36,788 bases of DNA from Candidatus Moduliflexus flocculans (GCA_000739515.1 DF820455.1:616330-653117), one strand, 5' to 3'; shown: positions 25,174 through 34,178, numbered from the stretch's first letter. The notes: generated by a model from the sequence alone, not told the origin. Translations and numbers: made by a program.

Positions 25174-26984
25174 ATTCGTTTTATAAAAATGTTCTATTAT
25201 GGGGAGTGCTTGCCGCCATCTTATTTCTGGCGTTTGATGTGATCAGCAATAATACGCAGAAGGCGACTGAAGAAATGCCGTTCAGCGAATTTATGAAAAA
25301 AGTTGACCGTGGAGAAATTCGCGAGATTGCAATTATTAAAGGGAAGCAGGTGATCCGTTTCGTCACGACAGATAATAAAGAATTTGAAACATTTATCGTG
25401 ATTGATGCGCTTGATTCGAACATGTTAGCCCAATTTCAGGCAAAAGGGATTCGAATTTCCGTTGATCCGAAAGATCAAGACGCCTGGTATGGGTATGTGC
25501 TGACCTGGCTGCCGATGGTGTTATTTATCGGCATTTGGATATTTTTTATGCGGCAGATGCAATTGGGAGGGAATAAAGCGCTTTCATTCGGAAAAAGCCG
25601 CGCAAAACTCCTGACGGAAGATCATCGCAAAGTCACATTCAAAGACGTGGCTGGCGTGGATGAAGCGCGGGAAGAGTTGCAGGAAATCATCGAATTTTTG
25701 AAAGACCCGCAAAAATTTCAAAAGCTTGGCGGGAAAATTCCGAAAGGCGTCTTATTGGTTGGCCCTCCCGGAACAGGCAAGACGCTCCTTGCCAGAGCGA
25801 TTGCCGGGGAAGCTGATGTGCCATTTCTCAGTATCAGCGGTTCGGATTTCGTGGAAATGTTCGTTGGCGTCGGCGCATCGCGCGTTCGCGATCTGTTTGA
25901 GCAGGGCAAAAAAAATGCGCCATGCATCATTTTTATTGATGAAATGGATGCGGTCGGGCGGCATCGCGGCGCAGGGCTTGGCGGCGGACATGACGAGCGT
26001 GAGCAGACATTGAATCAGTTGCTCGTTGAAATGGATGGCTTTGAATCGAACGAAGGCGTGATCATGATTGCTGCGACGAACCGCCCAGACGTGCTTGATC
26101 CGGCACTGCTCCGCCCCGGACGTTTTGATCGGCAGGTCGTCGTGGCGCGCCCCGATGTGCGGGGACGCAAAGGAATTCTTGATGTGCATACGCGCAATAT
26201 CCCATTAGCCGATGATGTTGATTTGAATGTCGTCGCAAGAGGTACGCCGGGGTTTTCTGGCGCTGACCTTGCCAATCTTGTCAATGAAGCGGCGTTGTTA
26301 GCCGCACGCTATGAGAAGCCCGTTGTTGATATGAAAGACATGGAAGAAGCGAAAGATAAGGTCTTGATGGGCAAAGAGCGGCGCAGCATCATTATTTCCG
26401 ATGAAGATAAACGGGTGACCGCCTATCACGAAGCTGGCCATGCGCTGATCGGCAAATTAATGCCAGATTCTGATCCTGTGCATAAAGTCACGATTATTCC
26501 ACGCGGCTATGCGCTCGGCTTAACCCAGCAACTCCCGGAAGGCGACCGCCAGCATTACACAAAGCGTTATTGCCTTTCCAAAATTGCGACGCTGCTCGGC
26601 GGGCGAGTGGCTGAGGAATTGGCACTGGATGATATTGCGACTGGCGCTTCTGATGATTTGAAACGCGCGACGGAACTCGCCCGGAAAATGGTGTGCGAAT
26701 GGGGGATGAGCGAAACGATGGGGCCGCTTGTGTATGGCGAGCGCGAGGAACAAATTTTCCTCGGGCGTGAAATCTCGCGTCATCAGGATTATAGCGAGGA
26801 GACTGCTGTCAAAATTGATAAAGAAGTCCGACAATTTATCATGAGCGCGCTTGATACTGACCGAAAAATTTTGAGCGCGCATATTGAGTCGCTTCACGCC
26901 CTTGCGCAGGCGTTGTTAGAAAAAGAGTCTCTCGATGGGGCAGATATTGATCGGATTGTGAATGCAACAAAACCCTCTGCCTGA
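25170..26984 (+). CDS. ftsH: ATP-dependent zinc metalloprotease FtsH
   Basis: The start is most likely the TTG at 25170, seven bases after GAGGAGG and overlapping the tilS TGA stop; the open frame continues upstream only inside tilS. The protein has 604 residues. Membrane helices lie at about 8-25 and 108-127 with a periplasmic domain between them. The AAA+ domain has Walker A GPPGTGKT (198-205), Walker [10 protein letters not shown] and the second region of homology [19 protein letters not shown]. The protease site is H420-E-A-G-H424. It extracts and degrades membrane and regulatory proteins at the inner membrane. Length and motifs are complete. Confidence 0.97.
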   Translation: MNSFYKNVLLWGVLAAILFLAFDVISNNTQKATEEMPFSEFMKKVDRGEIREIAIIKGKQVIRFVTTDNKEFETFIVIDALDSNMLAQFQAKGIRISVDPKDQDAWYGYVLTWLPMVLFIGIWIFFMRQMQLGGNKALSFGKSRAKLLTEDHRKVTFKDVAGVDEAREELQEIIEFLKDPQKFQKLGGKIPKGVLLVGPPGTGKTLLARAIAGEADVPFLSISGSDFVEMFVGVGASRVRDLFEQGKKNAPCIIFIDEMDAVGRHRGAGLGGGHDEREQTLNQLLVEMDGFESNEGVIMIAATNRPDVLDPALLRPGRFDRQVVVARPDVRGRKGILDVHTRNIPLADDVDLNVVARGTPGFSGADLANLVNEAALLAARYEKPVVDMKDMEEAKDKVLMGKERRSIIISDEDKRVTAYHEAGHALIGKLMPDSDPVHKVTIIPRGYALGLTQQLPEGDRQHYTKRYCLSKIATLLGGRVAEELALDDIATGASDDLKRATELARKMVCEWGMSETMGPLVYGEREEQIFLGREISRHQDYSEETAVKIDKEVRQFIMSALDTDRKILSAHIESLHALAQALLEKESLDGADIDRIVNATKPSA

Positions 26985-27029
26985 GAGGAGTTTTGCCAGC
27001 GCGCACTGCGACGCGGGCAATCACGCGCC

Positions 27030-27872
27030 ATGAATGTATTACTGAATCCCCTGGAATGGCTTGACATCTTGCGCTGGCAAGATATTGCGGACATTCTGAT
27101 TGTCGCGTATCTGATTTACCGACTGTTGCTGATGATCAGGGGAACGCGAACCGCCCAGATGTTGATCGGGTTGTTCGTCGTGGTCGGTGGGTATTTTGTG
27201 GCGCAGCGTTTTGAACTGTATATCCTGAGTTGGGTCATTCGCAATTTATTAGGGTATTTGTTTTTAACGATTTTAGTGATCTTTCATCCAGAAATTCGCC
27301 GAATGCTGGCGCAAGTCGGGCAAAACACGTTTTTTCGACATTTTTACGGCATCGAAAAATCGCAGGTGATTGATGAAATTGTGCGTTCCACAGAATGGCT
27401 ATCGAGCCGGAGGATTGGCGCACTCATGGTCATCGAGCGCGGGATTGGCCTGAAACCATTTATTAATTCTGGCGTCACGGTGGAAGCGGAAATTTCGAAA
27501 GAACTGTTGAGCAGTATTTTTATTTCCGGCGCGCCGCTGCATGATGGCGCAGCGATCATCAAAGACAATCGCCTCGTGGCGGCAGCCTGTTTTTTGCCCC
27601 TCACCTTATCCAGCGATATCAGCCAGGAATTAGGCACAAGACACCGCGCAGCGATTGGGGTCACAGAAGAGACTGACGCTGTGGTCGTGATCGTTTCGGA
27701 AGAAACCGGCTCGGTTTCGATTGCGGTGGCCGGAGAAATTACTCGGCATCTCACATCATCTGAACTCAAGCGCGTCTTAAAGAACCTGTTAGGCGGCATT
27801 TCCGAGACGCAGCCGCGGAAGGTTTCGCGCCTCTCTAAATTATCGAGATCCGCGCAGAAAGCGCAGGAATGA
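27030..27872 (+). CDS. cdaA: diadenylate cyclase (CdaA/DisA_N family)
   Basis: A 280-residue protein with three N-terminal membrane helices (about residues 20-90) followed by the DAC domain. The catalytic motifs are D172-G-A174 in LHDGAAII and R204-H-R206 in GTRHRAAIG, both intact. It joins two ATP molecules into cyclic di-AMP at the membrane, a signal for potassium/osmolyte and cell-wall homeostasis. The next gene encodes the YbbR-type regulator CdaR, overlapping by the ATGA at 27869-27872. The usual third partner glmM is not in the window. Confidence 0.94.
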   Translation: MNVLLNPLEWLDILRWQDIADILIVAYLIYRLLLMIRGTRTAQMLIGLFVVVGGYFVAQRFELYILSWVIRNLLGYLFLTILVIFHPEIRRMLAQVGQNTFFRHFYGIEKSQVIDEIVRSTEWLSSRRIGALMVIERGIGLKPFINSGVTVEAEISKELLSSIFISGAPLHDGAAIIKDNRLVAAACFLPLTLSSDISQELGTRHRAAIGVTEETDAVVVIVSEETGSVSIAVAGEITRHLTSSELKRVLKNLLGGISETQPRKVSRLSKLSRSAQKAQE

Positions 27873-28789
27873 CGATGAAAATCTTCGAGAATATCACGCT
27901 AAAACTCGTCGCGCTGGGATTAGCCATCATCATCTGGTTTATGGTCGTTGGCGAGCAAAAATCCGAAGTGCGCGTCACTGTGCCGGTCGAATTGCGAAAC
28001 CTGCCGACCGATCTGGAAATCGTCAAAAGCATCAGCCAGGTCGAAGTGACGTTAAGGGGATTCTCGTCGTTTGTCAAGCGGTTGACGCCGGCAGATATTG
28101 AAGTGTATGTGGATTTAAGCAATGTCGTGCGCGGCATCAATTCTTTTGTGTTGTCTGCCGACGAGATTCGCGTGCCGGTCGGCGCAACGGTCACGCAAGT
28201 CAGCCCGTCTCAACTTGATGTGTTCTTAGATGCCACAACGACTCGTTCTGTGCCTGTCGAAACGCTGACGCGAGGCAAGCCCGTGGATGGATACGTGGTG
28301 AGCGACATCAGCGTGAAACCGAACGCGGTGTTGGTGACCGGGGCGGAGAGTTCGTTAAAAAATCTTGCCAAAATAGATACGGAGCCGATCAATCTGGATA
28401 ATCTCACCGAAAGCATCTCGCGCAAGGTGAAAGTGAAATTTTCAGACGCCACGCTTCGCCTTGCGAAAAAGGAAGAAGACACGGTCGAAGTTGCGATTAC
28501 GATAGAGCCTGAAATGATGAGCAAGTTTTTTGAAAACATCCCCGTACGCATTGAAGGCTCGAATCAGGTTTTAACCCTGTTTCCAGATTCTGTCACGGCG
28601 CTGATCCATGGCCCCAAGCTGCAAATTTCCGCAATGGAGCCGAAGGATATCCCTGTTGTGGTTCACGCGGAACAACTTCCCACTGGTCAGTCGTCCGTTC
28701 AGCCGGAATTTCGGCTGCCGGAGACGATGACCGTCAAGGTCTATTATCCGAAAACGATTACAGTTACGATTGCCAGTCCCTCTGAGTAA
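27869..28789 (+). CDS. cdaR: YbbR-domain protein, CdaA regulator
   Basis: A 306-residue protein: one N-terminal membrane helix (about residues 8-27, LKLVALGLAIIIWFMVVG, a hallmark start) followed by about three to four YbbR repeats outside the cytoplasm. Each repeat carries the pattern of a short strand ending in P-V-E/D and a V-T-L-R-G or V-L-V-T-G turn (VEVTLRGFSS; AVLVTGAESS). CdaR proteins bind the adjacent diadenylate cyclase in the membrane and tune its activity. ATG 27869 or the ATG six bases later could be the start. Confidence 0.88.
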   Translation: MTMKIFENITLKLVALGLAIIIWFMVVGEQKSEVRVTVPVELRNLPTDLEIVKSISQVEVTLRGFSSFVKRLTPADIEVYVDLSNVVRGINSFVLSADEIRVPVGATVTQVSPSQLDVFLDATTTRSVPVETLTRGKPVDGYVVSDISVKPNAVLVTGAESSLKNLAKIDTEPINLDNLTESISRKVKVKFSDATLRLAKKEEDTVEVAITIEPEMMSKFFENIPVRIEGSNQVLTLFPDSVTALIHGPKLQISAMEPKDIPVVVHAEQLPTGQSSVQPEFRLPETMTVKVYYPKTITVTIASPSE

Positions 28790-28979
28790 AATCCCCCTAT
28801 TCATTGTCAACTTTTCCGCGCGTAAGCGTGTCATTGCTATCAAGAGCGTGATGTTGTCATTGACAATGCATCAAAACTTCTTGACACATAACGATAAGTT
28901 ATGAAACTGGAAATAACAATGAGGTCTGGATTTCTCCTTCTTTGGCTCGTAATCGCGCGGATATTTCGACAGGTTGAGT

Positions 28980-30227
28980 ATGACAGGGAAAGAATTTAAA
29001 GTAGAAAAATCGAAAATTGAAGAATTGCGTTCCTTTTCCCATTTCGATCAGGCGCGAACACTGACCATCATTTTGATTGAAAAACTCTTCCAGGAGCGCA
29101 AATTCGAGCGAATCGTCGAATTGTTCCATTCCGATGTCTGCGCCCCGCCCGAAACATTCTACATATTCGAAGTGGCCTATTCTCTCAATGAATTAGGGTT
29201 TCTCGATGAGTCCGAGCGGGTGTATGAGCATCTGCTGACGTATGAATCCGATAATTCCGTTATTCTCAATAATCTCTCCTATATCAAACGCGCCAAAAAT
29301 CAATATCAGGAAGCCTTCGAACTCATCCGCCGCGCATACGATATTGTTCCGAACGATGAAATCATTTCACAAAATTATCGTCAGATTTCGGCCATTGTTC
29401 AGGAGCATCAGCAGATTAAACAGACATATTGGAATGCGTTGAGTTATTTAGATCAGGAAGATGATCAGGCAATGGCAATGCTGCAAACGTTTCTGACGAA
29501 TGTGACTCGCGAAGAAGAGTATCAGCACAACCGCCTCCCGATTCCCGATTGGAAATTCAGCGTGCTGATGGAAACAGACCCGCAGCTTGCATTAGTTTTA
29601 CGCGATGGCTGGCTGCAAAAAGGGTATTTACGAGACACAAAACGCCGTGGCAGCCATCTGGTTCCGATTTATGAGATCAATCCGTTTCTCGGACGCGAAA
29701 TGGAACAGATCGAGCCCAAACAACTTCCGCCTAAATGGGTCACCGGGCTTCAGGTGATCAGCATCGAGCAGTTAGAAAAATATTCGTATTTTTCGCTGTT
29801 GCATCGAATTCGAAAAATAGACAAAAAGTATCGCGACATTGCCGAACGCGACCTGAACGAACTATTTTTGAATTATTTAATGAAAAATGAAAAATCAGTC
29901 ATTGTCTTGGCCGGTTCGCTCATCGAAGTCATTTTGCTGCATTACTGCGAAAAACACGATATTACGACGCTGTATCTGCCCCGGAAAAACGATAAGACAG
30001 AAAAACGCGATTTATATGAATGCGATTTAGCCGAAATTCTCAATTATCTGAAAGAAAAGAAGATGTTAGGAGATGTGATGGTGCAGGTCGGCAATATTTC
30101 CCGCATTTATCGGAATTTTATCCATCCCGGCAAAGAACTCCGCGAAGAAGAACTCTTGAATCAATCAAAAAGCGAGCTTTGCTTTATCAGCGCGATTGAG
30201 ATTATCAATAAGTTATTAGTCAGTTAG
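28980..30227 (+). CDS. TPR-containing protein with HEPN-like C-terminus
   Basis: I do not recognise a named family. Start is ATG 28980 (a TTG lies six bases upstream); 415 residues, no signal peptide or membrane helix. Residues about 30-150 show TPR-like helical repeats (FYIFEVAYSLNELGFLDESERVYEHLL; ILNNLSYIKRAKNQYQEAFELIRRAYDI). A linker follows. The C-terminal ~140 residues are helical, with LAGSLIEVILLHYCEKHDI and then ISRIYRNFIHPGKEL, whose R378-N-x-x-H382 resembles the catalytic R-x4-6-H motif of HEPN RNases, though shorter. It is the first gene of a three-gene operon with a RusA-like gene (24-base gap) and a nuclease-HEPN gene. A defence or nucleic-acid-processing role is inference. Confidence 0.75.
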   Translation: MTGKEFKVEKSKIEELRSFSHFDQARTLTIILIEKLFQERKFERIVELFHSDVCAPPETFYIFEVAYSLNELGFLDESERVYEHLLTYESDNSVILNNLSYIKRAKNQYQEAFELIRRAYDIVPNDEIISQNYRQISAIVQEHQQIKQTYWNALSYLDQEDDQAMAMLQTFLTNVTREEEYQHNRLPIPDWKFSVLMETDPQLALVLRDGWLQKGYLRDTKRRGSHLVPIYEINPFLGREMEQIEPKQLPPKWVTGLQVISIEQLEKYSYFSLLHRIRKIDKKYRDIAERDLNELFLNYLMKNEKSVIVLAGSLIEVILLHYCEKHDITTLYLPRKNDKTEKRDLYECDLAEILNYLKEKKMLGDVMVQVGNISRIYRNFIHPGKELREEELLNQSKSELCFISAIEIINKLLVS

Positions 30228-30251
30228 CCGTTTCGTTCGGCAGGAAGGCGT

Positions 30252-30650
30252 ATGATTTTCGAATTTCTTATTTCTAAACGCCCAGTATCGTTACAAACGA
30301 AAAATAGAACGAATTTGCAGGCATGGAAAAATTTCGTATATGCAGAAGCCGCTAAAACCTGGACAGGAACGCTAAATACAACAAAAGATACACATATTAC
30401 ATTAGTTTATCTCTGTGATGAAGACCCGGTAGATGCCGATAATATCATTAAACCAATCCAGGACGCGCTCGTTGGCTTAATATATGCTGATGATTTGCTT
30501 GTGACGGATGTCGAATGTCATCGTCGTCCATTGAAAGGAGCTACTGATATTACACAATGGCCAGCACTGTTGATTAAAGCGATTGCGTTAGGCGATGAAT
30601 GCGTTTATGTTCGAATAAGTAAGGCCAAACCGTTGGAGAATTATCTATGA
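30252..30650 (+). CDS. RusA-like Holliday-junction resolvase family protein
   Basis: A 132-residue protein with AGGAAGG three bases before the ATG. The RusA fold signature is clear: D61-A-D63-N-I-I-K67-P-I-x-D71-A-L-x-G-L-I-Y-A-D80-D81. Its D-x-D-N-x2-K and downstream Asp correspond to the catalytic acids and lysine of Escherichia coli RusA (D70, D72, K76, D91). RusA enzymes cut four-way DNA junctions as dimers and are usually phage-borne. Here there is no phage gene nearby, and the gene overlaps the next by ATGA. The C-terminal part (ITQWPALLIKAIALGDE) is not typical of the phage enzymes, so it may be a specialised branch with another substrate. Confidence 0.88.
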   Translation: MIFEFLISKRPVSLQTKNRTNLQAWKNFVYAEAAKTWTGTLNTTKDTHITLVYLCDEDPVDADNIIKPIQDALVGLIYADDLLVTDVECHRRPLKGATDITQWPALLIKAIALGDECVYVRISKAKPLENYL

Positions 30651-31294
30651 CCAAACAACAGACTCATGATAGTATCCTGAAAAATACTGCGGAACAATAT
30701 AAGAAGAATGGATATGAAGTGTTTATTGCCCCCCAGGTCAATGAATTACCATTTGATTTAGGGCGATATCGCCCTGATCTTCTTGTTAAAAAGTCTAAGA
30801 ATGAAGGATATATTATCGAAGTTAAAGATGTTTCGCGAGAAGCGCCAATAGATCATTATCGCGAGATTGCCGAAACCGTTGCTCAACATGCAGGATGGCG
30901 TTTTCTTTTGGTTACCGGAGAAGATTCAGCCATTGGAAATTTATTATCATGGGAACAAATCTTTCGAAAGAAAGAACATGTCGAGCGACTGATTGCGTCT
31001 GGGGAAAAGGAAGCGGCGTTTTTGCCGCTCTGGACGATATTCGAAGCATTAATGCGAAAACAAGCTGAGCGGGCTTCGATTCCGATAGAACGATTTCCGA
31101 CCTCAAGTTTAATTAAACATCTCTACTCGCAGGGAGAGCTTTCGATTGCGCAATTCGATCAGGCAATAGCGTTATTGAATGTGAGAAATCGAATTGTGCA
31201 TGGCTTTGAAATTATTGAGGTTGAAGAATCGTTCAAACAACTTAAACAACTTGTGGATGAGTTAATACATTTATGGATGCCGCAAGCCTCTTGA
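30647..31294 (+). CDS. PD-(D/E)XK nuclease-like and HEPN two-domain protein
   Basis: A 215-residue protein. Residues 1-100 show a restriction-endonuclease-like core: helix with E16, strand YEVFIAPQ, then Y-R-P43-D44-L-L-V and I-I-E58-V-K60, the P-D ... E-x-K catalytic pattern, followed by a strand FLLVTGED. Residues about 105-215 are helical and contain R180-N-R-I-V-H185-G, a canonical R-x4-H HEPN ribonuclease motif. The arrangement resembles the REase_AHJR-like/HEPN proteins described among conflict systems. It overlaps the RusA-like gene (ATGA), so they are translated together. Local base composition is low: 24 of 70 bases are G or C at 30651-30720, against 34 of 70 in cdaR (27901-27970). 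It ends 13 bases from the convergent recF stop. Confidence 0.85.
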   Translation: MTKQQTHDSILKNTAEQYKKNGYEVFIAPQVNELPFDLGRYRPDLLVKKSKNEGYIIEVKDVSREAPIDHYREIAETVAQHAGWRFLLVTGEDSAIGNLLSWEQIFRKKEHVERLIASGEKEAAFLPLWTIFEALMRKQAERASIPIERFPTSSLIKHLYSQGELSIAQFDQAIALLNVRNRIVHGFEIIEVEESFKQLKQLVDELIHLWMPQAS

Positions 31295-31307
31295 AAATTT
31301 CGAATGA

Positions 31308-32471
31308 TTACGAGCCATTGCGCAATATTTCCACTACCTCGCATGGCAGGCCGCCAAGCGCGAAGCGGTCGGTCGCCGTCAGAAACACCTGCATTCCTTG
31401 CTGCAAATACTCAAAAAGTTTCGTATTGCGCTGCATGTCCAATTCCGAGGTCACATCATCCAGAAGCAAAATCGGGTATTCGCCATATTGTTCGTAATAG
31501 ACCTGAATTTCGGCGAGTTTCATCGCTAACACGGCGGTGCGCTGCTGGCCTTGAGAGCCGTAAGCGCGAAGCAGGCGACCGTTTGACAGCACGTCGAGAT
31601 CGTCGCGATGCGGGCCGATGAGCGTGACGCCTAACCGGCGCTCGCGGTCGCGATGCCGCGCAATCGCCTGCTCGTAGCAGTTGGCGATTCGTTGCAGGGC
31701 ATGGCGTTCGAGTTCGCTCTCGTTGAGGCAAAATATTTCAATCTCTTCCGCAGGAATTCCGAGGCTGCATTCATAGCGCAGCGCGGCGGTTTCATCCGTG
31801 CCGAGCCAGCGGGCGTACACCTCCTGAATTTGCCGCCGAAGACGCGACAGAAAATCCAATCGCGCCACGATGATCTTGCTGCCGAGCGCCTGTAATTGCG
31901 CGTCCCAGACATCGCACGCCGCGTCGAATTTCGCGTCTGGCTTTTTCTGAGATGTTTTCAATAACGCATTTTTCTGCTGCAAAACGCGGTTATAATCGGT
32001 CAACAGCGCCCAATATGCTGGGAAAAATTGAAACGTGCCGTGATCCAAAAAATAGCGGCGAAACGCGGGCGCGCCTTTCACTAAGCTCAAATCATCCGGC
32101 ACGAATGTCGCGGAGGGAAGTATCCGCAGATAATCTTTCGAGGATTTGCAGATTTTGGAATTGATAGCTGGAATGCGCGCATTCGCTTTCAGCCCAACAG
32201 CCAGCGTTTTCGGATTGCCGCCGCCATCCTGCTCGCGTCCGCCAGACTGAATAATGCCGCGAATATAGGCTTCGCGCTCATCCCATTGAATGGTTTCTCG
32301 CAGGGCATGCGTCCGAAACGAGCGGAGGTTCGACAGGAGATGGATCGCTTCGAGAAGGTTGGTTTTCCCGGCAGCATTCGGCCCGATAAAGAGTGTAATG
32401 CCTCGCGAAAACTCGCATTGTTTCGATTGAAAATTGCGGATGTTGGTAATGTCAAGCGATGTCAGAAACAC
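31308..32471 (-). CDS. recF: DNA replication and repair protein RecF
   Basis: A 387-residue SMC-like ATPase with a GTG start (32471). Walker A is GPNAAGKT (30-37) within FIGPNAAGKTNLLEAIHLLS. The N-terminus ITNIRNFQSKQCEF is the typical RecF opening. The C-terminal half has IGPHRDDLDV, YGSQGQQRTAVLAMKLAEI (signature motif) and Walker B LLLDDVTSELD. RecF loads RecA at gaps together with RecO and RecR. In many genomes recF directly follows dnaN; here it lies about 14 kb away on the other side of dnaA, next to the RusA/HEPN operon in convergent orientation. Confidence 0.96.
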   Translation of the reverse strand: MFLTSLDITNIRNFQSKQCEFSRGITLFIGPNAAGKTNLLEAIHLLSNLRSFRTHALRETIQWDEREAYIRGIIQSGGREQDGGGNPKTLAVGLKANARIPAINSKICKSSKDYLRILPSATFVPDDLSLVKGAPAFRRYFLDHGTFQFFPAYWALLTDYNRVLQQKNALLKTSQKKPDAKFDAACDVWDAQLQALGSKIIVARLDFLSRLRRQIQEVYARWLGTDETAALRYECSLGIPAEEIEIFCLNESELERHALQRIANCYEQAIARHRDRERRLGVTLIGPHRDDLDVLSNGRLLRAYGSQGQQRTAVLAMKLAEIQVYYEQYGEYPILLLDDVTSELDMQRNTKLFEYLQQGMQVFLTATDRFALGGLPCEVVEILRNGS

Positions 32472-32502
32472 TATCGGCGCGTTCCGTTATAGGCGAGAAA
32501 TG

Positions 32503-33351
32503 TCATTCGCCTGAATTCCTGATGAATGTGATTGTAAAGCGCTGTTCGCCTTGCTCTATCCTCAAGTCATACGCATTGTCAGGCGACGCATTAAACAGGG
32601 AAACCTGAGAAATATTCACGAATTGGGCGTGTTGAGCGATTGGATCGAGCGCATACACCATTGCCTCATCTTTTCCCCATTGCATCTCTTCGCTGAATTC
32701 CGGATGCCGGCTGCGCTGCTCTCGCGTTAGCCCGAATTCCAGATACGCTCCGCTGATGCAATACAATTGATGGTCTTTCCAGCGCACTGCGGTAATTGTA
32801 TTGGGATAGACATCCGTTGCCAAAATCATTGTCTCATCTTGATAGATGGCGACATCTGGATGCCCTTCCCCGACATACGTCGCAGCCCAATACGACGACC
32901 CGTGATCCATGGTGATCGTGGTTGGCTGCGCGTAAATCCGCTCGACATGTTCATAAATATTGACAAAGGCTTTTTCTGAAAAGCGATACCGATAAAAAGC
33001 ACCGGAGCCATCGTCATGATTAAATGTGGCCAATAACACGCCATTATCGTCCGCCAGCCAACCGAATGTGACGATATGTTCTTGCGTGGGCAGCGCAATT
33101 TTCTCTGTCACTTCTCCGAGAGTTGCGTCTAAAATATACAACCATGCGTTGGCATCGTTTGCTCCAATGAGGATTGCCAGTCTATTCGAAGAATGCGCCC
33201 ACTGGTAATCAGTGGCATAGCCATCAATCGTCAACGAAACTTCTTGCGCTTGCGCAGAGACCGCTGCCGTGAGCGCAAGCAGGTAAACCCAACAGCAGGC
33301 GGCGCTACATCGCGCCAGTTCTCTTATTTTTCCAGAAATATCGGGCATCAT
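32503..33351 (-). CDS. predicted secreted protein with WD40/YncE-like beta-propeller strands
   Basis: No confident family. Start probably ATG 33351 or 33348; the open frame to 33411 overlaps xisI. The protein has about 282 residues. A basic N-terminus and hydrophobic stretch (AACCWVYLLALTAAVS) ending AQA at about residue 36 look like a signal peptide. The mature part is rich in short strands of the pattern hydrophobic-Asp/Gly-Trp-aromatic (YQWAHSSNRLAILIGANDANAWLYILD; VTFGWLADDNGVLLATFNHDD), which resembles blades of a WD40-like propeller. It lies 32 bases upstream of recF on the same strand, but a functional link to recF is not implied. Confidence 0.65.
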   Translation of the reverse strand: MMPDISGKIRELARCSAACCWVYLLALTAAVSAQAQEVSLTIDGYATDYQWAHSSNRLAILIGANDANAWLYILDATLGEVTEKIALPTQEHIVTFGWLADDNGVLLATFNHDDGSGAFYRYRFSEKAFVNIYEHVERIYAQPTTITMDHGSSYWAATYVGEGHPDVAIYQDETMILATDVYPNTITAVRWKDHQLYCISGAYLEFGLTREQRSRHPEFSEEMQWGKDEAMVYALDPIAQHAQFVNISQVSLFNASPDNAYDLRIEQGEQRFTITFIRNSGE

Positions 33352-33397
33352 TGTGTATTCAGCATTATCGCGAAGGACTTCACGATGAGATCTTGTT

Positions 33398-33733
33398 CTA
33401 ATTGACGGCAAAGCCAGTGAATTGCCGCCGGAAGGGAGAATGAAAGGCTAACACAATATCTTCTTTCGGCACGCCGAGTTTCAGGAATTCATCGGCAATC
33501 ACGGCTTCCGTGCCGTCGTGCTGAATCCAGATTTTGCCGTCTTTGATGTCCACATGGATCACGCAGCCGTAAATGCGGCGTTTCTTTTCCCAGCCGACAT
33601 TGAAGATGTGATAATGATTGCGAACCGAGTCGAAACTGAGTTCGACTTCGATGGAGTCATCGGACTGCGATAGCTGGGCATATTCAGAGAGCACCTGTTG
33701 TACATATTGTTGATACTGCGTTATTTTTTCCAT
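33398..33733 (-). CDS. xisI: XisI family protein
   Basis: A 111-residue protein that matches the XisI family over its whole length. It opens MEKITQYQQYVQQVLSEYA, continues with SFDSVRNHYHIFNVGWEKKRRIYGCVIHVDIKDGKIWIQHDGTE, and ends FHSPFRRQFTGFAVN, the family's conserved end. XisI works with XisH in excision of the fdxN element in heterocystous cyanobacteria, where XisH and XisI assist the recombinase XisF. Homologues are abundant in genomes without that element, so their general role is unknown. The gene starts 13 bases inside the end of xisH. It appears intact although its partner is broken. Confidence 0.93.
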   Translation of the reverse strand: MEKITQYQQYVQQVLSEYAQLSQSDDSIEVELSFDSVRNHYHIFNVGWEKKRRIYGCVIHVDIKDGKIWIQHDGTEAVIADEFLKLGVPKEDIVLAFHSPFRRQFTGFAVN

Positions 33734-34015
33734 GCGATAATCACCTCATCTTCTTCGTCAAAAATGACTAACTTAAGTGCGTATCGTGCGAGAAGATGCC
33801 GAATAAAGGATTGTTCGAAAAACGATTCCGCGATATCTTTCGGCACGGCTAAATCAACCGTTCAGGTTGGCTCTCCTCAAGCGCCGCGACATATTCCATA
33901 TACTGACCGAACGCCGCGTGAAATTCCGTGATCGCCGATTTACCGAGAAAACTTTTGATTTCAACGGCAATCCGTTCGCCGTTTTTTTCGGCGGCGAGCA
34001 AACGTTCCGCGCCTA

Positions 34016-34024
34016 AGTCAATAA
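34016..34024 (+). repeat. target-site duplication, left copy (AGTCAATAA)
   Basis: The same nonamer is present at 34177-34185 on the other side of the MITE. Two of its bases are shared with the terminal repeat, so the true duplication is 7 to 9 bases. Confidence 0.85.
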
Positions 34025-34178
34025 CTCATGTTACGCAGCGTGATCGGCAATTCCCCTTCTGGGAGGGGCAAGGGGTGGGTTGTTATTTTTGCGGCGTCTC
34101 CCCGTCCGCAACCCCCCCCCGCCCCCTCCCAGGAGGGGAGTTCACCGTCATCAGATCGAACCTGCTGCGTAACATCAG
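34025..34178. mobile_element. MITE, about 154 bp, inserted in xisH
   Basis: Both ends carry a 15-base terminal inverted repeat: CTCATGTTACGCAGC (34025-34039) and, inverted, CTGATGTTACGCAGC (34164-34178), with one mismatch. It is flanked by a 7-9 base target duplication. The interior has no coding capacity and is dominated by inverted runs of C and G built on CCTCCTGGGAGG (about 34052-34078 and 34113-34140), so the whole element can fold into a long hairpin. Another copy begins at 36701. The mobilising transposase is not in the window; neither nested IS shares these ends. Confidence 0.9.

Noticed and set aside
28860..28979. TTGACA near 28880 as promoter of the TPR/RusA/HEPN operon
   Set aside because: No acceptable -10 hexamer occurs at 16-18 bases; a promoter is likely in this gap but cannot be placed.
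30252..30650. RusA-like gene as a sign of a prophage
   Set aside because: No integrase, portal, terminase or other phage gene lies nearby; the flanking genes are cdaR and recF.
34025..34178. CRISPR array or other direct-repeat array
   Set aside because: The repeated words are inverted copies within one element; no regularly spaced direct repeats were found anywhere in the window.
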